Source of the DNA: Candidatus Ribeiella danica
GTDB taxonomy: Bacteria > Chloroflexota > Chloroflexia > Chloroflexales > Roseiflexaceae
Length of the DNA: 64,000 nt
Assembly: GCA_016717335.1 (NCBI GenBank)
Contig: JADKFS010000011.1
Span: 124,001-188,000 of the forward strand
Direction of reading: 5' to 3'
Positions 23,681 through 33,558 of this stretch are shown here, piece after piece. The position numbers were made by a program, and so were the translations under genes. Each line of letters starts with the position of its first letter. The first letter of the stretch is position 1. The notes beneath the pieces are model-generated. The model was not told the DNA's origin, did no database searches, and saw only the letters and a list, made by a program, of their open reading frames with translations.

Positions 23681-25177
23681 ATGTCCGAGCCTACCGTCTA
23701 CAAGAACCTGATCGGCGGCCAGTGGGTCGATTCCGCCACCGGGCGCACGTTCGAGAACCGCAACCCGGCCGACAGCCGCGAGCTGATCGGCGTCTTCCAG
23801 GACTCCGACGAGCGCGACGTGGCCGCCGCCGTCGCGGCCGCCCAGAGTGCCTACGCCAGCTGGCGGCTGGTGCCGGCGCCCAAGCGCGGCGAGATCCTGT
23901 TCAAGGCCGCGCAGCTGCTGGTCGAGCGCAAGGAGCAGTGCGCCCGCGATATGACCCGCGAGATGGGCAAGGTGCTCCAGGAGACCAGGGGCGACGTCCA
24001 GGAAGCGATCGACATGTGCTTCTTCATGGCCGGCGAGGGCCGCCGGCTGTACGGCCAGACCACGCCCTCTGAGATGCCGAACAAGTTCCAGATGTCGGTG
24101 CGCCAGCCGCTCGGCGTCTGCGGCCTGATCACGCCATGGAACTTCCCGATGGCCATCCCCTCGTGGAAGATCCTGCCGGCGCTGATCGTCGGCAACACCG
24201 TGGTGATCAAGCCGGCCTCCGACACGCCGCTCTCGGTCTTCAACCTGGTGCAGTGCCTGGTCGACGCCGGCGTGCCGGCGGGCGTGGTCAACATCGTCAC
24301 CGGCAGCGGCGGCAAGGTCGGCGAGCCGCTGATGCGCCACCCCGACGTGAAGGTGATCTCGTTCACCGGCTCGACCGAGGTCGGCAGCCGGGTCGCGCGC
24401 GTCGGCGCCGAGAGCATGAAGCACGTCTCGCTCGAGATGGGCGGCAAGAACCCGATGATCGTGATGGACGACGCCAACCTGGACCTGGTGGTCGAGGGCG
24501 CGCTGTGGGGCGCGTTCGGCACCAGCGGCCAGCGCTGCACCGCCACCGCGCGGCTGATCGCGCACCGCGCGGTCGTCGGCGAGCTGATCGAGCGGCTGGG
24601 CGCGCAGGCCGAGCGGCTGGTGATCGGCAACGGGCTCGACCCGGCCGCCCAGATGGGCCCGTCGATCAACCAGGGCCAGCTCGAGACGGTGATGGAGTAC
24701 GTGCGGGTCGGCCAGAGCGAGGGCGCGCGGCTGGTCTGCGGCGGCCGGCGGCTTACCGACGGCGCGTACGCCCACGGCTTCTTCCACCAGCCGACGATCT
24801 TCGCCGACGTGAAGCGCACCATGCGGCTCGCCCAGGAGGAGATCTTCGGCCCGGTCCTGTCGATCATCCCGGTCGACAGCCTGGAGGAGGCGATCGACGT
24901 CGCCAACGACGTGCCGTTCGGCCTGTCCTCCTCGATCTACACCCGCGACGTCAACGCGGCCTTCCGCGCGATGCGCGACCTGTATACCGGCATCGTCTAC
25001 GTCAATGCCCCGACGATCGGCGCCGAGATCCACCTGCCGTTCGGCGGCACCAAGGGCACCGGCAACGGCCACCGCGAGGGCGGCACCCAGGTGCTCGACG
25101 TGTTCAGCGAGTGGAAGTCGATCTACGTCGACTTCTCGGGCGAGCTGCAGCGCGCCCAGATCGATAATGCTGAGTAG
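23681..25177 (+). CDS. NAD(P)-dependent aldehyde dehydrogenase
   Basis: A 498-residue ALDH-superfamily enzyme oxidising an aldehyde to a carboxylate. Catalytic residues are N154 (TPWNFP), E252 (LEMGGKNP) and C286 (TSGQRCTA); FTGSTEVG (228-235) binds the cofactor and EEIFGPVLS is conserved. The late motif YVNAPTIGAEIHLPFGGTKG resembles ALDHs acting on alpha-ketoglutarate semialdehyde or similar sugar-acid intermediates, but the substrate is uncertain. AAGGAGGG ends 6 bases before the ATG at 23681; the upstream extension of the frame is not coding. It appears monocistronic. Confidence 0.9.
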   Translation: MSEPTVYKNLIGGQWVDSATGRTFENRNPADSRELIGVFQDSDERDVAAAVAAAQSAYASWRLVPAPKRGEILFKAAQLLVERKEQCARDMTREMGKVLQETRGDVQEAIDMCFFMAGEGRRLYGQTTPSEMPNKFQMSVRQPLGVCGLITPWNFPMAIPSWKILPALIVGNTVVIKPASDTPLSVFNLVQCLVDAGVPAGVVNIVTGSGGKVGEPLMRHPDVKVISFTGSTEVGSRVARVGAESMKHVSLEMGGKNPMIVMDDANLDLVVEGALWGAFGTSGQRCTATARLIAHRAVVGELIERLGAQAERLVIGNGLDPAAQMGPSINQGQLETVMEYVRVGQSEGARLVCGGRRLTDGAYAHGFFHQPTIFADVKRTMRLAQEEIFGPVLSIIPVDSLEEAIDVANDVPFGLSSSIYTRDVNAAFRAMRDLYTGIVYVNAPTIGAEIHLPFGGTKGTGNGHREGGTQVLDVFSEWKSIYVDFSGELQRAQIDNAE

Positions 25178-25187
25178 CTCTGGCTGG

Positions 25188-25430
25188 CCCTCACCCTCCT
25201 GCCCCCCTCTCCCGTGCGCGGGAGAGGGGGTATTTTTCTGGCATTGAGGGCGGGCGCAAAGCGCCCGCCCTCAATGCCAAGAATCTTCCCTCGCCCCTGG
25301 CAGGCGGGTTTTCAGGCGGCCCAGTTGCCAAGAATCTCCCCACGCCCCTGGCAGGCGAGTATTCCTGCCGCACCACCGTGCTAAAAACAGAACCCCCTCC
25401 CCTGTAGGGGAGGGGGCAGGGGGTGGGGCG
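25188..25430. repeat. Compound repeat, copy R5, rearranged with duplicated side modules
   Basis: Starts as a normal copy (CCCTCACCCTCC, CCCCTCTCCC hairpin, central palindrome with perfect 19-nt arms 25239-25257 and 25261-25279, loop AAA). The link-plus-side-arm module AAGAATCTyCCC...CGCCCCTGGCAGGCG then occurs twice (from 25280 and from 25330). A fragment and a complete CCCCTCCCC hairpin with GGGGCAGGGGGTGGGG close it. The 25431-25578 stretch to the next gene is AT-richer and probably carries its promoter, but no convincing -35/-10 pair was found. Confidence 0.7.
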
Positions 25431-25578
25431 CCAAGATAACAAAACAGTCATTTTACACTCGCGCCACTTTCTAGTACTTCTTTCCTAGTCATTTCGCTTG
25501 ATCACTGTGATAGAATAAGCCTGTCCAAGCCCAACTACCGATCATCATCTGGCCGCTTGTAGGAGATAGGAGCGCCTC

Positions 25579-28500
25579 ATGGCTGGTTCTCGCCGCTCTC
25601 TGGCGTGGGCGCTTGCCCTGCTGCTCGTCTGCGCGTCGATCGCGGTTGTGCAGCGCTCCCCGGTCGCGCGCGCGGCCGGCACGTTTACGGTGACGACGGT
25701 CGACGACGCCGGGCCGGGCTCGCTGCGGCAGGCGATCGCCGACGCCAACGCGGCCGGCGGCGGCACGATCGCGTTCAGCATCCCCGGCGGCCTGCAGAGC
25801 GGCGGGCTCTGGACGATCGGGCTGCGCTCCGAGCTGCCCGCGCTCACCAGCGGCGGGATCACGATCGACGGCCCGCCGCGCCCGCTCTTCTTCACGCCGC
25901 TGGTTGTCGTCGACGGCTCGGAGATCGTGACCGGGACGAGCGGGCTGCGGATCAATTCGTCGAACAATACCGTCCGGCGGCTGGCGATCGTCAGCTTCAA
26001 GGACAACGCCGAGCACTCGGCCGGTATCGGCATTCAGGTCTTCGGCCCCGATCCGCAGAGCCGGCCGGTCGCCGGCAACCGGCTGGTCGGCAACTACGTC
26101 GGCGTGCGTCCGCGCTCGGTCGTCGCCAGCCCCAACCAGAGTGCCGGCATCGCGGTCTCGAATGCGTCCGAGACGACGATCGGCGGCACCGGCATCGCCG
26201 AGGGCAATGTGATCAGCGGCAACGACGGTCCCGGCATCGCGCTAAACAGCGTCGGCGCGACCACGATCGCCGCCAACCTGATCGGCCTGACGCTCGGCGC
26301 CGACGCGGTCGCCCCGCTCGGCAACGGCGGCAGCGGCATCGAGCTGGTCGATAGCAGCGGCGTGACGATCGGCGGCGCGGACGGCGGCTCGCCCGGGCCG
26401 GGCAACTATATCGCCGCCAACCGCGGCCACGGCGTGCTGCTGACCGGGCCGGGCGCCAGCGACAACCTCGTCGCGGGCAATACGATCGGCAGCGACGGCG
26501 AGAGCGACCTCGGCAACGCGCTCAGCGGCGTGCTGATCTCGGGCGGCGCGCACGATAACGTCGTCTCGGGCGGCGCCGACAGCCGCTCGGCGATCGGCGG
26601 CAACGGCGGCTACGGCGTGCAGATCAGCGGCAGCGGCACGATCAGCAACACCCTCTCGGGCCTCGCGATCGGCCTGCGGGCCGACGGGGTCGGCGAGCTG
26701 GGCAACGACCGCGGCGGGGTCGCGATCCTCGACGGCGCTAGCCGGAACCTGGTCGGCGGCGGCGCGGCCAACCTGATCGCGAGCAACGGCGGGGCAGGCG
26801 TGGTGATCAGCGGCACCGGCACGCTCTCCAACACGCTGTCCGACAGCATCATCGGCCTGCGCCTCGCGCCCGGCGGCCCGCTCGTGGCGGCCGGCAACCA
26901 CGGCGACGGCGTGCTGATCGCCGGGGGCGCGCAGAAGACCTGCGTGGGCGGGCCAGGCCAGGGCAACACGATCGGCGCCAACCAGGGCAGCGGCGTCCAC
27001 GTCTCCGGCGCGACCACGATCAGCACCACGATCAGCTCGAACTATATCGGGGTCGCGCCCCAGGGCGGCGGCTACCTCGCGCTCGGCAACACGGCCGACG
27101 GCGTGCTGGTGGACGACTCGGCCCAGCAGGTGACGATCCTCGACAACCATATCTCGCGCAACGGCGCGAAGGGCATCGCGCTCGTGCCGAATGCGCCCGC
27201 GCCCGGCGGCGACTCGGCCAGCCCGAACCACGACATCGACCCGCCGTTCGACCTGCACCTGAGCCAGACCGGCCATCTGACCGGGCGCGTGCTGGCCGAC
27301 GGCAGCAGCGACGCATGCGGCGCCGCCTGCACGATCCAGATCTTCACCACCGACCCGGCCGCGCTGGACGGCCAGGGGCGCGACCTGGTTGTGCCGTCGT
27401 CGTTCGATCTGAGCCCGAGCGGGTACTTCTCAGCGACGCTGCCGATCACGCTGCCGCCGCAGCTGGCGCTGACCGCGACCGACGCCGCCGGCAACAGCTC
27501 GGAGTTCGCCGTCCTGACCAGCACGCTGGGCGTGGCGATCGGGCCGCCGCGCTCGTCCGAGGCGCTGCCCGGCCAGGCGGTCACCTACACGCACAGGATC
27601 ACCAACACCGGCACGGTCGACCTGACCGACCTGCGCCTGAGCGCCGTCTCGTCGCGCGGCTGGCCGGCCGCCACCACGCCGATCTCGACCACCGAGTTCG
27701 GGCTGGCCGCCGGCGAGCATATCTCCGTCACGGTCACGCTGACGCTGCCGCCCGGTCCTGACCCGGCCGCGCGCCCGGGCGACCCGCCTGACCAGACCCG
27801 CGTGACGGTGGCCTCGACGTCGCTCGTGACCGTCACCGACAGCGTCACCGACACGACGACCGTGCTGCCGCAGTTCCTGCTGAGCGTGGGCCCGCTGGAG
27901 CAGGGCGGCCTGGGCACGCCCGACCCGCCCAACAACGTCATCCACTACACGCACGCGCTCACGAACACCGGCAACGTCAGCGCGACGGTGGAGATCACGG
28001 CCGCGACCGAGCTTGGCTGGCAGACCGGCGTGAGCACGCAGACGCTGGTGCTGGAGCCGGGCGACGCGAACGCGCGCAGCGTGACTGTCAGCCTCACCGT
28101 GCCGCCGGGCGCGCAGGCCGGCAAGGTCGCCAAGACCACCGTCAGCTTCAGCGCCCCCGGCCACTCGTCGCAGAGCGCCGTCGCGACCGACACCACCACG
28201 GTCGAGCTAAGCCCGAGCGCGCTGCTGCTCAGCCTCGACGAGGGGATGGAGGGCTCAGTCGGCGCCGGCGAGGTGATCACCTTCACCTACCGGGTGGAGA
28301 ACCGCAGCAACGGCCAGGCCGCCTTCGCACTGCGGGGCGCGTCGAGCCGCGGCAGCATGATCGCATTCGCGAAGATCGACGGCAGCCCGCTCGGCGCCGG
28401 CGACAGCTTCACGCTCGGCACCACCAGCGCGACCAACACGATCGATATCGCCGTCGTGGTCACGGTCGACGACCGGCTGCTGGCCGGCGACCGCGACACC

Positions 28501-28626
28501 ATCACGATCGACCTGGTCGACGCCGCCGACGCCGCGCGCGTGCGGGCCAGCTCGCAGAACATCGTCGACGTCACGCAGAGCGCGGTCGTCCCGCGCATGT
28601 ACCAATCGTTGATTCTGCTCTGGTAG
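25579..28626 (+). CDS. Giant secreted beta-helix protein with NEW3/DUF11-like repeats
   Basis: A 1015-residue secreted protein; signal peptide 1-33 (WALALLLVCASIAVV ... ARAAG). A CSLREA-like start (DAGPGSLRQAIADANAAGGG, residues ~47-66) leads into a right-handed parallel beta-helix (~70-540) with many G-N-x-I-G and N-x-I-G-G turns (VTIGGADGG, NLVAGNTIG, NTIGANQGSG). From ~660 come at least three Ig-like modules with YTHRITNTGTVDLTD, YTHALTNTGNVSATVE and FTYRVENRSNGQAAF, as in NEW3/DUF11 surface proteins. It ends MYQSLILLW, a divergent form of the YLPL-like tail. Probably a cell-surface or sheath component. GGAG lies upstream of the ATG. Confidence 0.82.
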   Translation: MAGSRRSLAWALALLLVCASIAVVQRSPVARAAGTFTVTTVDDAGPGSLRQAIADANAAGGGTIAFSIPGGLQSGGLWTIGLRSELPALTSGGITIDGPPRPLFFTPLVVVDGSEIVTGTSGLRINSSNNTVRRLAIVSFKDNAEHSAGIGIQVFGPDPQSRPVAGNRLVGNYVGVRPRSVVASPNQSAGIAVSNASETTIGGTGIAEGNVISGNDGPGIALNSVGATTIAANLIGLTLGADAVAPLGNGGSGIELVDSSGVTIGGADGGSPGPGNYIAANRGHGVLLTGPGASDNLVAGNTIGSDGESDLGNALSGVLISGGAHDNVVSGGADSRSAIGGNGGYGVQISGSGTISNTLSGLAIGLRADGVGELGNDRGGVAILDGASRNLVGGGAANLIASNGGAGVVISGTGTLSNTLSDSIIGLRLAPGGPLVAAGNHGDGVLIAGGAQKTCVGGPGQGNTIGANQGSGVHVSGATTISTTISSNYIGVAPQGGGYLALGNTADGVLVDDSAQQVTILDNHISRNGAKGIALVPNAPAPGGDSASPNHDIDPPFDLHLSQTGHLTGRVLADGSSDACGAACTIQIFTTDPAALDGQGRDLVVPSSFDLSPSGYFSATLPITLPPQLALTATDAAGNSSEFAVLTSTLGVAIGPPRSSEALPGQAVTYTHRITNTGTVDLTDLRLSAVSSRGWPAATTPISTTEFGLAAGEHISVTVTLTLPPGPDPAARPGDPPDQTRVTVASTSLVTVTDSVTDTTTVLPQFLLSVGPLEQGGLGTPDPPNNVIHYTHALTNTGNVSATVEITAATELGWQTGVSTQTLVLEPGDANARSVTVSLTVPPGAQAGKVAKTTVSFSAPGHSSQSAVATDTTTVELSPSALLLSLDEGMEGSVGAGEVITFTYRVENRSNGQAAFALRGASSRGSMIAFAKIDGSPLGAGDSFTLGTTSATNTIDIAVVVTVDDRLLAGDRDTITIDLVDAADAARVRASSQNIVDVTQSAVVPRMYQSLILLW

Positions 28627-28644
28627 CGCGCGCTCAGGCGCAGC

Positions 28645-28795
28645 TGCCCCTCACCCCCCTGCCCCCCTCTCCCAGGCGTGGGAGAGGGGGAGAAGCCTTC
28701 TGGTCTCCGGGTGCGGGCGCACAGCGCCCGCACCCGGAGACCCAGAATCTGAACCCCCTCCCCTGGTAGGGGAGGGGGTATGGGGGAGGGGTCGG
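28645..28795. repeat. Compound three-hairpin repeat, copy R6
   Basis: CCCCTCACCCCCCTGCC, CCCCTCTCCC hairpin, central palindrome with perfect 19-nt arms (28702-28720 and 28724-28742, loop ACA), AGAATCTGAACC link, CCCCTCCCCTGG hairpin. It lies between the two beta-helix genes. Confidence 0.75.
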
Positions 28796-28837
28796 CGACA
28801 GGCGAATCGTTTCGCCTGGGAAAGTCCTGCAATTGAA

Positions 28838-28874
28838 GGGCGGTGGCGCGGGCCTTCGCCCCGCGCCACCGCCC
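28838..28874. repeat. Solitary central-type hairpin
   Basis: Perfect 15-nt arms (GGGCGGTGGCGCGGG at 28838-28852 and complement at 28860-28874), followed by AGAAACACC and the ribosome binding site of the next gene. It looks like a lone central module of the compound repeats and would fold in the 5' leader. Confidence 0.5.
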
Positions 28875-28895
28875 AGAAACACCAAGGAGAAGCCT

Positions 28896-31800
28896 GTGCC
28901 GCTTTCGTTTCGACGCTTGAGCCTGCTCGGCCTGCTGGCCCTGCTGGTCGCCTTTGTGCCGATGGCGCGGCCGGCCGACGCCGCCGGCCCATACGTCGTC
29001 ACCAAGACCGCCGACACCAACGACGGCGCCTGCGACGGCGACTGCTCGCTGCGAGAGGCGATCGTTGCGGCAAACGCCAGCCCCGGCGCGATCAGCTTCG
29101 GCATCCCGGCAGGCGACCCCGGCCACCAGCCCGCCGGCTACTGGCGCATCGCGGTCGACCCGTCGCTGGGCGCGCTGCCGGCGCTCACGGGCGGCGGCAT
29201 CACGATCGACGGGGGCGCCGTCGACGGCACGCCCTCGATCGAGCTGAGCGGCGGCGGCGTGGTCTCCGGCCAGGGCCTGCTGATCCGCTCCTCAAACAAC
29301 ACCGTGCGCGGTCTGATCGTCAACGGCTTCGTCGGGACCACGAACGGCCACGGCATCAGGATCAGCGCCCAGGCCGCGCCGGCCGACCACAACCGGATCG
29401 AGCGCTGCTACATCGGCACCAACTACAACGGCACGGCCGCCGGCGGGCCGGCCGACACGAACAACAATGTCGCCGGCATCGCCATCCAGTTCGGCGCCAG
29501 CGACAACGTGATCGACAATAATGTGATCTCGGGCAACGGCGGCAGCGGCGTCCTGGTCTACACGCTCTTCAGCAGCGGCACGACGGTCCAGCAGCGCAAC
29601 GTCATCAGCAACAACCGCATCGGCGTCACCGCCGCGGGGACGGCCGCGCTCGGCAACCGCGAGGACGGCGTCTACATCGGCGACAACTCGAACGATAACG
29701 TCGTCGGCCCGGGCAACATCATCAGCGCGAACGGCCCGGCCGGCTCGACCACCGTGTACGGCGTGAACATCGGCGGCCGCCTGCTGGTCGGCACCGATTA
29801 CATCAGCGGCAACCGCGTGATCGGCAACCGGATCGGCACCGACGGCAGCGGCGGCGTGGCTCTGCCCAACGCGGCCGGCGGCGTGCTGCTCAGCGGCGGC
29901 GTGCGCAATAGCGCGATCGGCGGGCCGGGCGACGGCGACGGCAACCTGATCTCCGGCAACCACCGCAGCGGGGTCGACATCCGCAACGAGACCGGGTCGA
30001 GCGCCGCCACGGCCGGCATCGTCGTCCGCAACAACCGGATCGGCGTCGACGCGAGCGGGACCGCGGCGCTGCCGAACGACGAGGCCGGCGTCGAGGTCTG
30101 GAAGGGCGCGACCGGCGTGACGATCGGCCCGGGCAACCTGATCGGCGGCAATAAGCTGCACGGCGTCTGGCTGCTCACGCTGCCGGACACGGTCGACGGC
30201 GACGAGACGCACGGTATCAGCGTCACCGGAAACGCGATCGGCCTCGACACGGCCGGCACCACCGCCATACCCAACCAGAAGGTCGGCGTCCTGCTCGAAG
30301 GCGACACCTACGGCAATACGATCGCGGCCAACCAGATCGGCGGCAACAAGCAGGCCGGCATCTCCCTGACCGGAGACGCGGGCGCGACGCCGGCCGCGCC
30401 GGCCAGCAACATCATCTCCGGCAATACGATCAGCGCGAACGGCCCGATTGGCATCGAGCTGGTCGCCGGCAGCGGCACCAACACGATCGGGCTGAGCGGC
30501 GCCGGCGCCGGCAACACGATCTCCGGGCACAGCCAGGCCGGCATCTGGATCGACGCCTCGTCGGGCAACTTCGTCAAGGCCAATGCTATCACCGCTAATC
30601 AGGTCGGCATCTCGATCAACAGCGGTGCCAAGAACAACCTGATCGGCGGCGACACCGTGATCGAGGGCAACACGCTGACCGGCAACACCTCCCACGGCGT
30701 GCTGGTGACCGACCCCGGCACGACCGGGAACACGATCTCGCGCACCACCACCCGCGACAACGGCGGCAAGGGCATCGCACTTGCCGCCGGCGGCAACCTG
30801 GGCAACCAGGCCGGCCGGCCGGGGCTGGCCAGCCTGGCCGTCAGCGGCTCGACCCTCTCGGGCACCGTCACCAACGCCGCCGGATGCGGCGCGGGCGGCT
30901 GCACTGTCCAGGTCTTCACCGACGACAGCCCGCCGGTCGACGAGGGGCCGACCTTCCTGACCTCGTTCGCCAGCGCGGGTAGCTTCAGCGGTATCAGCGT
31001 CGCCGGCTGCAAGCCCTACCTAATCTTCACCGTCACCGACAGCGCTGGCAACACCTCGGAGTTCACCGGCCAGCTCGGGCCGTTCGACCAGTGCGTGCCG
31101 CTCGCCCCGGCCGTCACGCTGGGCGCGGGGACGCCATCCCCGCAGCAGAGCGCCTTCCCTGGCGCGAGCGCGACCTACACTCACCGCGTCACGAACACCG
31201 GCACGGCCCCCGGCGCGCTGGCGGTCACGCGCTCCTCGTCGAACGGCTGGACGACCACGCTCGACACGAGCGCCTGCCCGGCCTCGCTCGCCCCAGGCCA
31301 GTTTTGCGATGTCACGCTGGCCGTCGCCGTGCCTGCGGGCGCGCAGGCCGGCGACCAGAACCAGACCACCGTCACCGCGCAGCTCGCCGGCGCGGCGGCC
31401 TCCGACCAGAAGATCGACACCACGACGGCGATCGTCAGCTACGACTTCTCGCTGGAGCCGGCGACCCAGACGCAGAGCACCGGCCCTAGCCAGCCGGTTG
31501 ATTTCGCGCACATCCTGACCAACCTCGGCAGCGGATCGGGCGCCTTCTCAGTCACCGTCAGCCTGCCGCCCGAGATGGCCGGCTGGGGCTACAGCGTGGA
31601 GCCGGCCGGGCTGATCATCCTGGCGAAGAGCGCCTCGGCGCCGTTCACCGTGACCTACACCCTGCCGCCGGGCATCGCGTCCGGCTCGACCTACACCGCC
31701 ACCGTGGAGGCGTTCGCGACCGGCGCGCCGTCCGCGCCGAAGCAGGCCGAGGACGTCGTCCAGGTCACCTCGGGCGCGGTGCCGCAGATCAGCAGCGTCG

Positions 31801-33443
31801 TCACGCCGCCGGTGGCCGCGCCGGGCGACCCGGTGACGATCGAGTACACGATCGCGAACACCGGCGACGTCTCCGGCACGTTCGACCTGAGCTTCACGCC
31901 GCCGCCGGGCTGGCTCGTCACCGCCCCGGTCTCGCCCTCGGTGCAGCTGGAGCCTGGCGCGACCGCCGCGGTCAGCGCGACGATCGAGGTGCCGGCCGGC
32001 GCCCCGGCCGGGCAGTACCCGGTCACGCTGATCGCGGTCGCCGGCGCGGCGCCGTTCGCGCAGGCCAGCAAGACCGACATGGTCCAGGTCGCGCAGCAGG
32101 GCGGGCTGTCGCTCGATCCCGACATCGACGACCCGCTGGCGCGCGCGCCCGGCGCGGTGATCACCTACACCAGCCAGCTGGTGACGAACAGCGGCAACTT
32201 CACCGACACGATCGGCCTACAGGCGAGCAGCTCGCGCGGCTGGGATGTGCGCGCGCTGCCGGCCGGCCTGGAGCTTGGGCCGGGCGAAAGCCAGGCGATC
32301 AGCGTCGAGCTGAGCATCCCGATCGGCCAGCCGGCCGGCCTGCAGAACACCACCTACGTCACCGCGACCTCGTCGCTGCCCGCGATCTACGACTCGGCGC
32401 TGATCACCACCACGATCGCCGAGGTCGCGGGCGCGCTGATCGACCCGCACCTGCAGACGCGCAGCCTCGACGCCGGGGAGGTCGTGACGTTTACCTTCAC
32501 GCTGACCAACAGCGGTAGCGTGGCCCAGTCGTACGGGCTGGCGGCCACGAGCGCGCCGCTGGGATGGAGCAGCGACCTCGCGCCGCAGAGCGCCGGGCCG
32601 CTGCTGCCGGGCGAGTCCACGCCGGTCACGCTCACGCTCGGCGCGCCGGCAGACGCGCCGAACGGCGCCAGCGCCAGCGTCACGATCACGGCAAGCTGCA
32701 GCGACCAAGTGTGCGACGATGCCAGCGCGACCGCGATCGCGCGGGTCGGCCCGCCCGGCGGCGTGACGATCGGCGGCTCGTGCGATACCACCGCGCTGCC
32801 GGGCGACCTGGTGACCTGCGTGCACACGATCTCGAACAGCGGCTTCACGGCCGACACCTTTGCGGTCGAGCTGCTGTCGTCGCTCGGCTGGAGCACGACC
32901 CTGAGCCAGGCCAGCCTGCCGCTGGCGCCCGGCGACAGCCAGGCCGTGACGATCACGATCGCCGTGCCGACCACCGCGCCGGCCGGGGCGCTGCACAAGC
33001 TGCGCGTCCGAGTCAGCGCCGCGTCGTCGCCCGGCCTCGCGCCGGAGGTGATCGACACGATCGCCGTGCTGCAGTACGCCGGAGTCCACTTCTGGCCGAG
33101 CTGGACCAGGCCGCTCGTGCCGGGCGCGAGCGTCGAGCTCGCGCACCGGCTGACCAACACCGGCAACGGCGCCGACGACTTCACGATCGAAGCGACCCAG
33201 AGCCTGGGCTGGGCGATCAGCATCGCGCCGTCCGCGACGATCCATCTTGTCGCCGGCGCCAGCGCCCCGGTGACCGTGACCGTCCAGGTGCCGCTCGACG
33301 CCCCGCCGGCCGCCACCAACCGGGTGAGCGTGCGCGCCACGTCGGTGCTCTCGCCGACCGTCTACGACGATCTGATCGACATAATCGGCGGACCGGGCGG
33401 GCTGCCCACGCCCCAGCAGTACCTGCCGCTACTGCGGCGATAG
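28896..33443 (+). CDS. Giant secreted CSLREA beta-helix protein with NEW3-like repeats
   Basis: A 1515-residue secreted protein. The start is the GTG at 28896, 5 bases after AAGGAGA. Signal peptide ~1-29 (LLGLLALLVAFVPMARPADA). It has the CSLREA motif CDGDCSLREAIVAANA (~43-58), a long right-handed beta-helix (~60-640) with N-x-I-G/N-x-I-S-G-N ladders, and one strand pattern repeated for tens of turns. From ~740 at least six Ig-like NEW3 modules follow (YTHRVTNTGTAPGAL, IEYTIANTGDVSGTF, YTSQLVTNSGNFTDT, FTFTLTNSGSVAQSY, CVHTISNSGFTADTF, LAHRLTNTGNGADDF). It ends QQYLPLLRR. A paralogue of the preceding gene with a longer module array; likely surface exposed. Confidence 0.85.
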   Translation: MPLSFRRLSLLGLLALLVAFVPMARPADAAGPYVVTKTADTNDGACDGDCSLREAIVAANASPGAISFGIPAGDPGHQPAGYWRIAVDPSLGALPALTGGGITIDGGAVDGTPSIELSGGGVVSGQGLLIRSSNNTVRGLIVNGFVGTTNGHGIRISAQAAPADHNRIERCYIGTNYNGTAAGGPADTNNNVAGIAIQFGASDNVIDNNVISGNGGSGVLVYTLFSSGTTVQQRNVISNNRIGVTAAGTAALGNREDGVYIGDNSNDNVVGPGNIISANGPAGSTTVYGVNIGGRLLVGTDYISGNRVIGNRIGTDGSGGVALPNAAGGVLLSGGVRNSAIGGPGDGDGNLISGNHRSGVDIRNETGSSAATAGIVVRNNRIGVDASGTAALPNDEAGVEVWKGATGVTIGPGNLIGGNKLHGVWLLTLPDTVDGDETHGISVTGNAIGLDTAGTTAIPNQKVGVLLEGDTYGNTIAANQIGGNKQAGISLTGDAGATPAAPASNIISGNTISANGPIGIELVAGSGTNTIGLSGAGAGNTISGHSQAGIWIDASSGNFVKANAITANQVGISINSGAKNNLIGGDTVIEGNTLTGNTSHGVLVTDPGTTGNTISRTTTRDNGGKGIALAAGGNLGNQAGRPGLASLAVSGSTLSGTVTNAAGCGAGGCTVQVFTDDSPPVDEGPTFLTSFASAGSFSGISVAGCKPYLIFTVTDSAGNTSEFTGQLGPFDQCVPLAPAVTLGAGTPSPQQSAFPGASATYTHRVTNTGTAPGALAVTRSSSNGWTTTLDTSACPASLAPGQFCDVTLAVAVPAGAQAGDQNQTTVTAQLAGAAASDQKIDTTTAIVSYDFSLEPATQTQSTGPSQPVDFAHILTNLGSGSGAFSVTVSLPPEMAGWGYSVEPAGLIILAKSASAPFTVTYTLPPGIASGSTYTATVEAFATGAPSAPKQAEDVVQVTSGAVPQISSVVTPPVAAPGDPVTIEYTIANTGDVSGTFDLSFTPPPGWLVTAPVSPSVQLEPGATAAVSATIEVPAGAPAGQYPVTLIAVAGAAPFAQASKTDMVQVAQQGGLSLDPDIDDPLARAPGAVITYTSQLVTNSGNFTDTIGLQASSSRGWDVRALPAGLELGPGESQAISVELSIPIGQPAGLQNTTYVTATSSLPAIYDSALITTTIAEVAGALIDPHLQTRSLDAGEVVTFTFTLTNSGSVAQSYGLAATSAPLGWSSDLAPQSAGPLLPGESTPVTLTLGAPADAPNGASASVTITASCSDQVCDDASATAIARVGPPGGVTIGGSCDTTALPGDLVTCVHTISNSGFTADTFAVELLSSLGWSTTLSQASLPLAPGDSQAVTITIAVPTTAPAGALHKLRVRVSAASSPGLAPEVIDTIAVLQYAGVHFWPSWTRPLVPGASVELAHRLTNTGNGADDFTIEATQSLGWAISIAPSATIHLVAGASAPVTVTVQVPLDAPPAATNRVSVRATSVLSPTVYDDLIDIIGGPGGLPTPQQYLPLLRR

Positions 33444-33451
33444 CTGTCAGA

Positions 33452-33518
33452 TGACCCCACCACCAGCAAAGAATCCCCCCTCTCCCGTTCCGGGAGAGGG
33501 GGGCAGGGGGGTGAGGGC
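33452..33518. repeat. Compound repeat, copy R7, internally deleted
   Basis: TGACCCCACC is joined by CACCAGCA to AAGAATCCCCCC and the CCCCTCTCCC hairpin with GGGGGGCAGGGGGGTGAGGG. Both outer ends are present but the first side hairpin and the central palindrome are missing. Confidence 0.65.
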
Positions 33519-33558
33519 TATAGCGCATGAGGACGCGTTCGAGGAAAGAAATGATTCT

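Noticed and set aside
25188..25430. CRISPR array
   Set aside because: Repeated modules here and at 17581-17880 do not have constant repeats separated by unique spacers of even length, and no cas gene is present.
26242..27276. Long minus-strand frames opposite the beta-helix genes (also 29292-30695 and 32217-33245)
   Set aside because: No motif or start signal; shadows of biased codons in the plus-strand genes.
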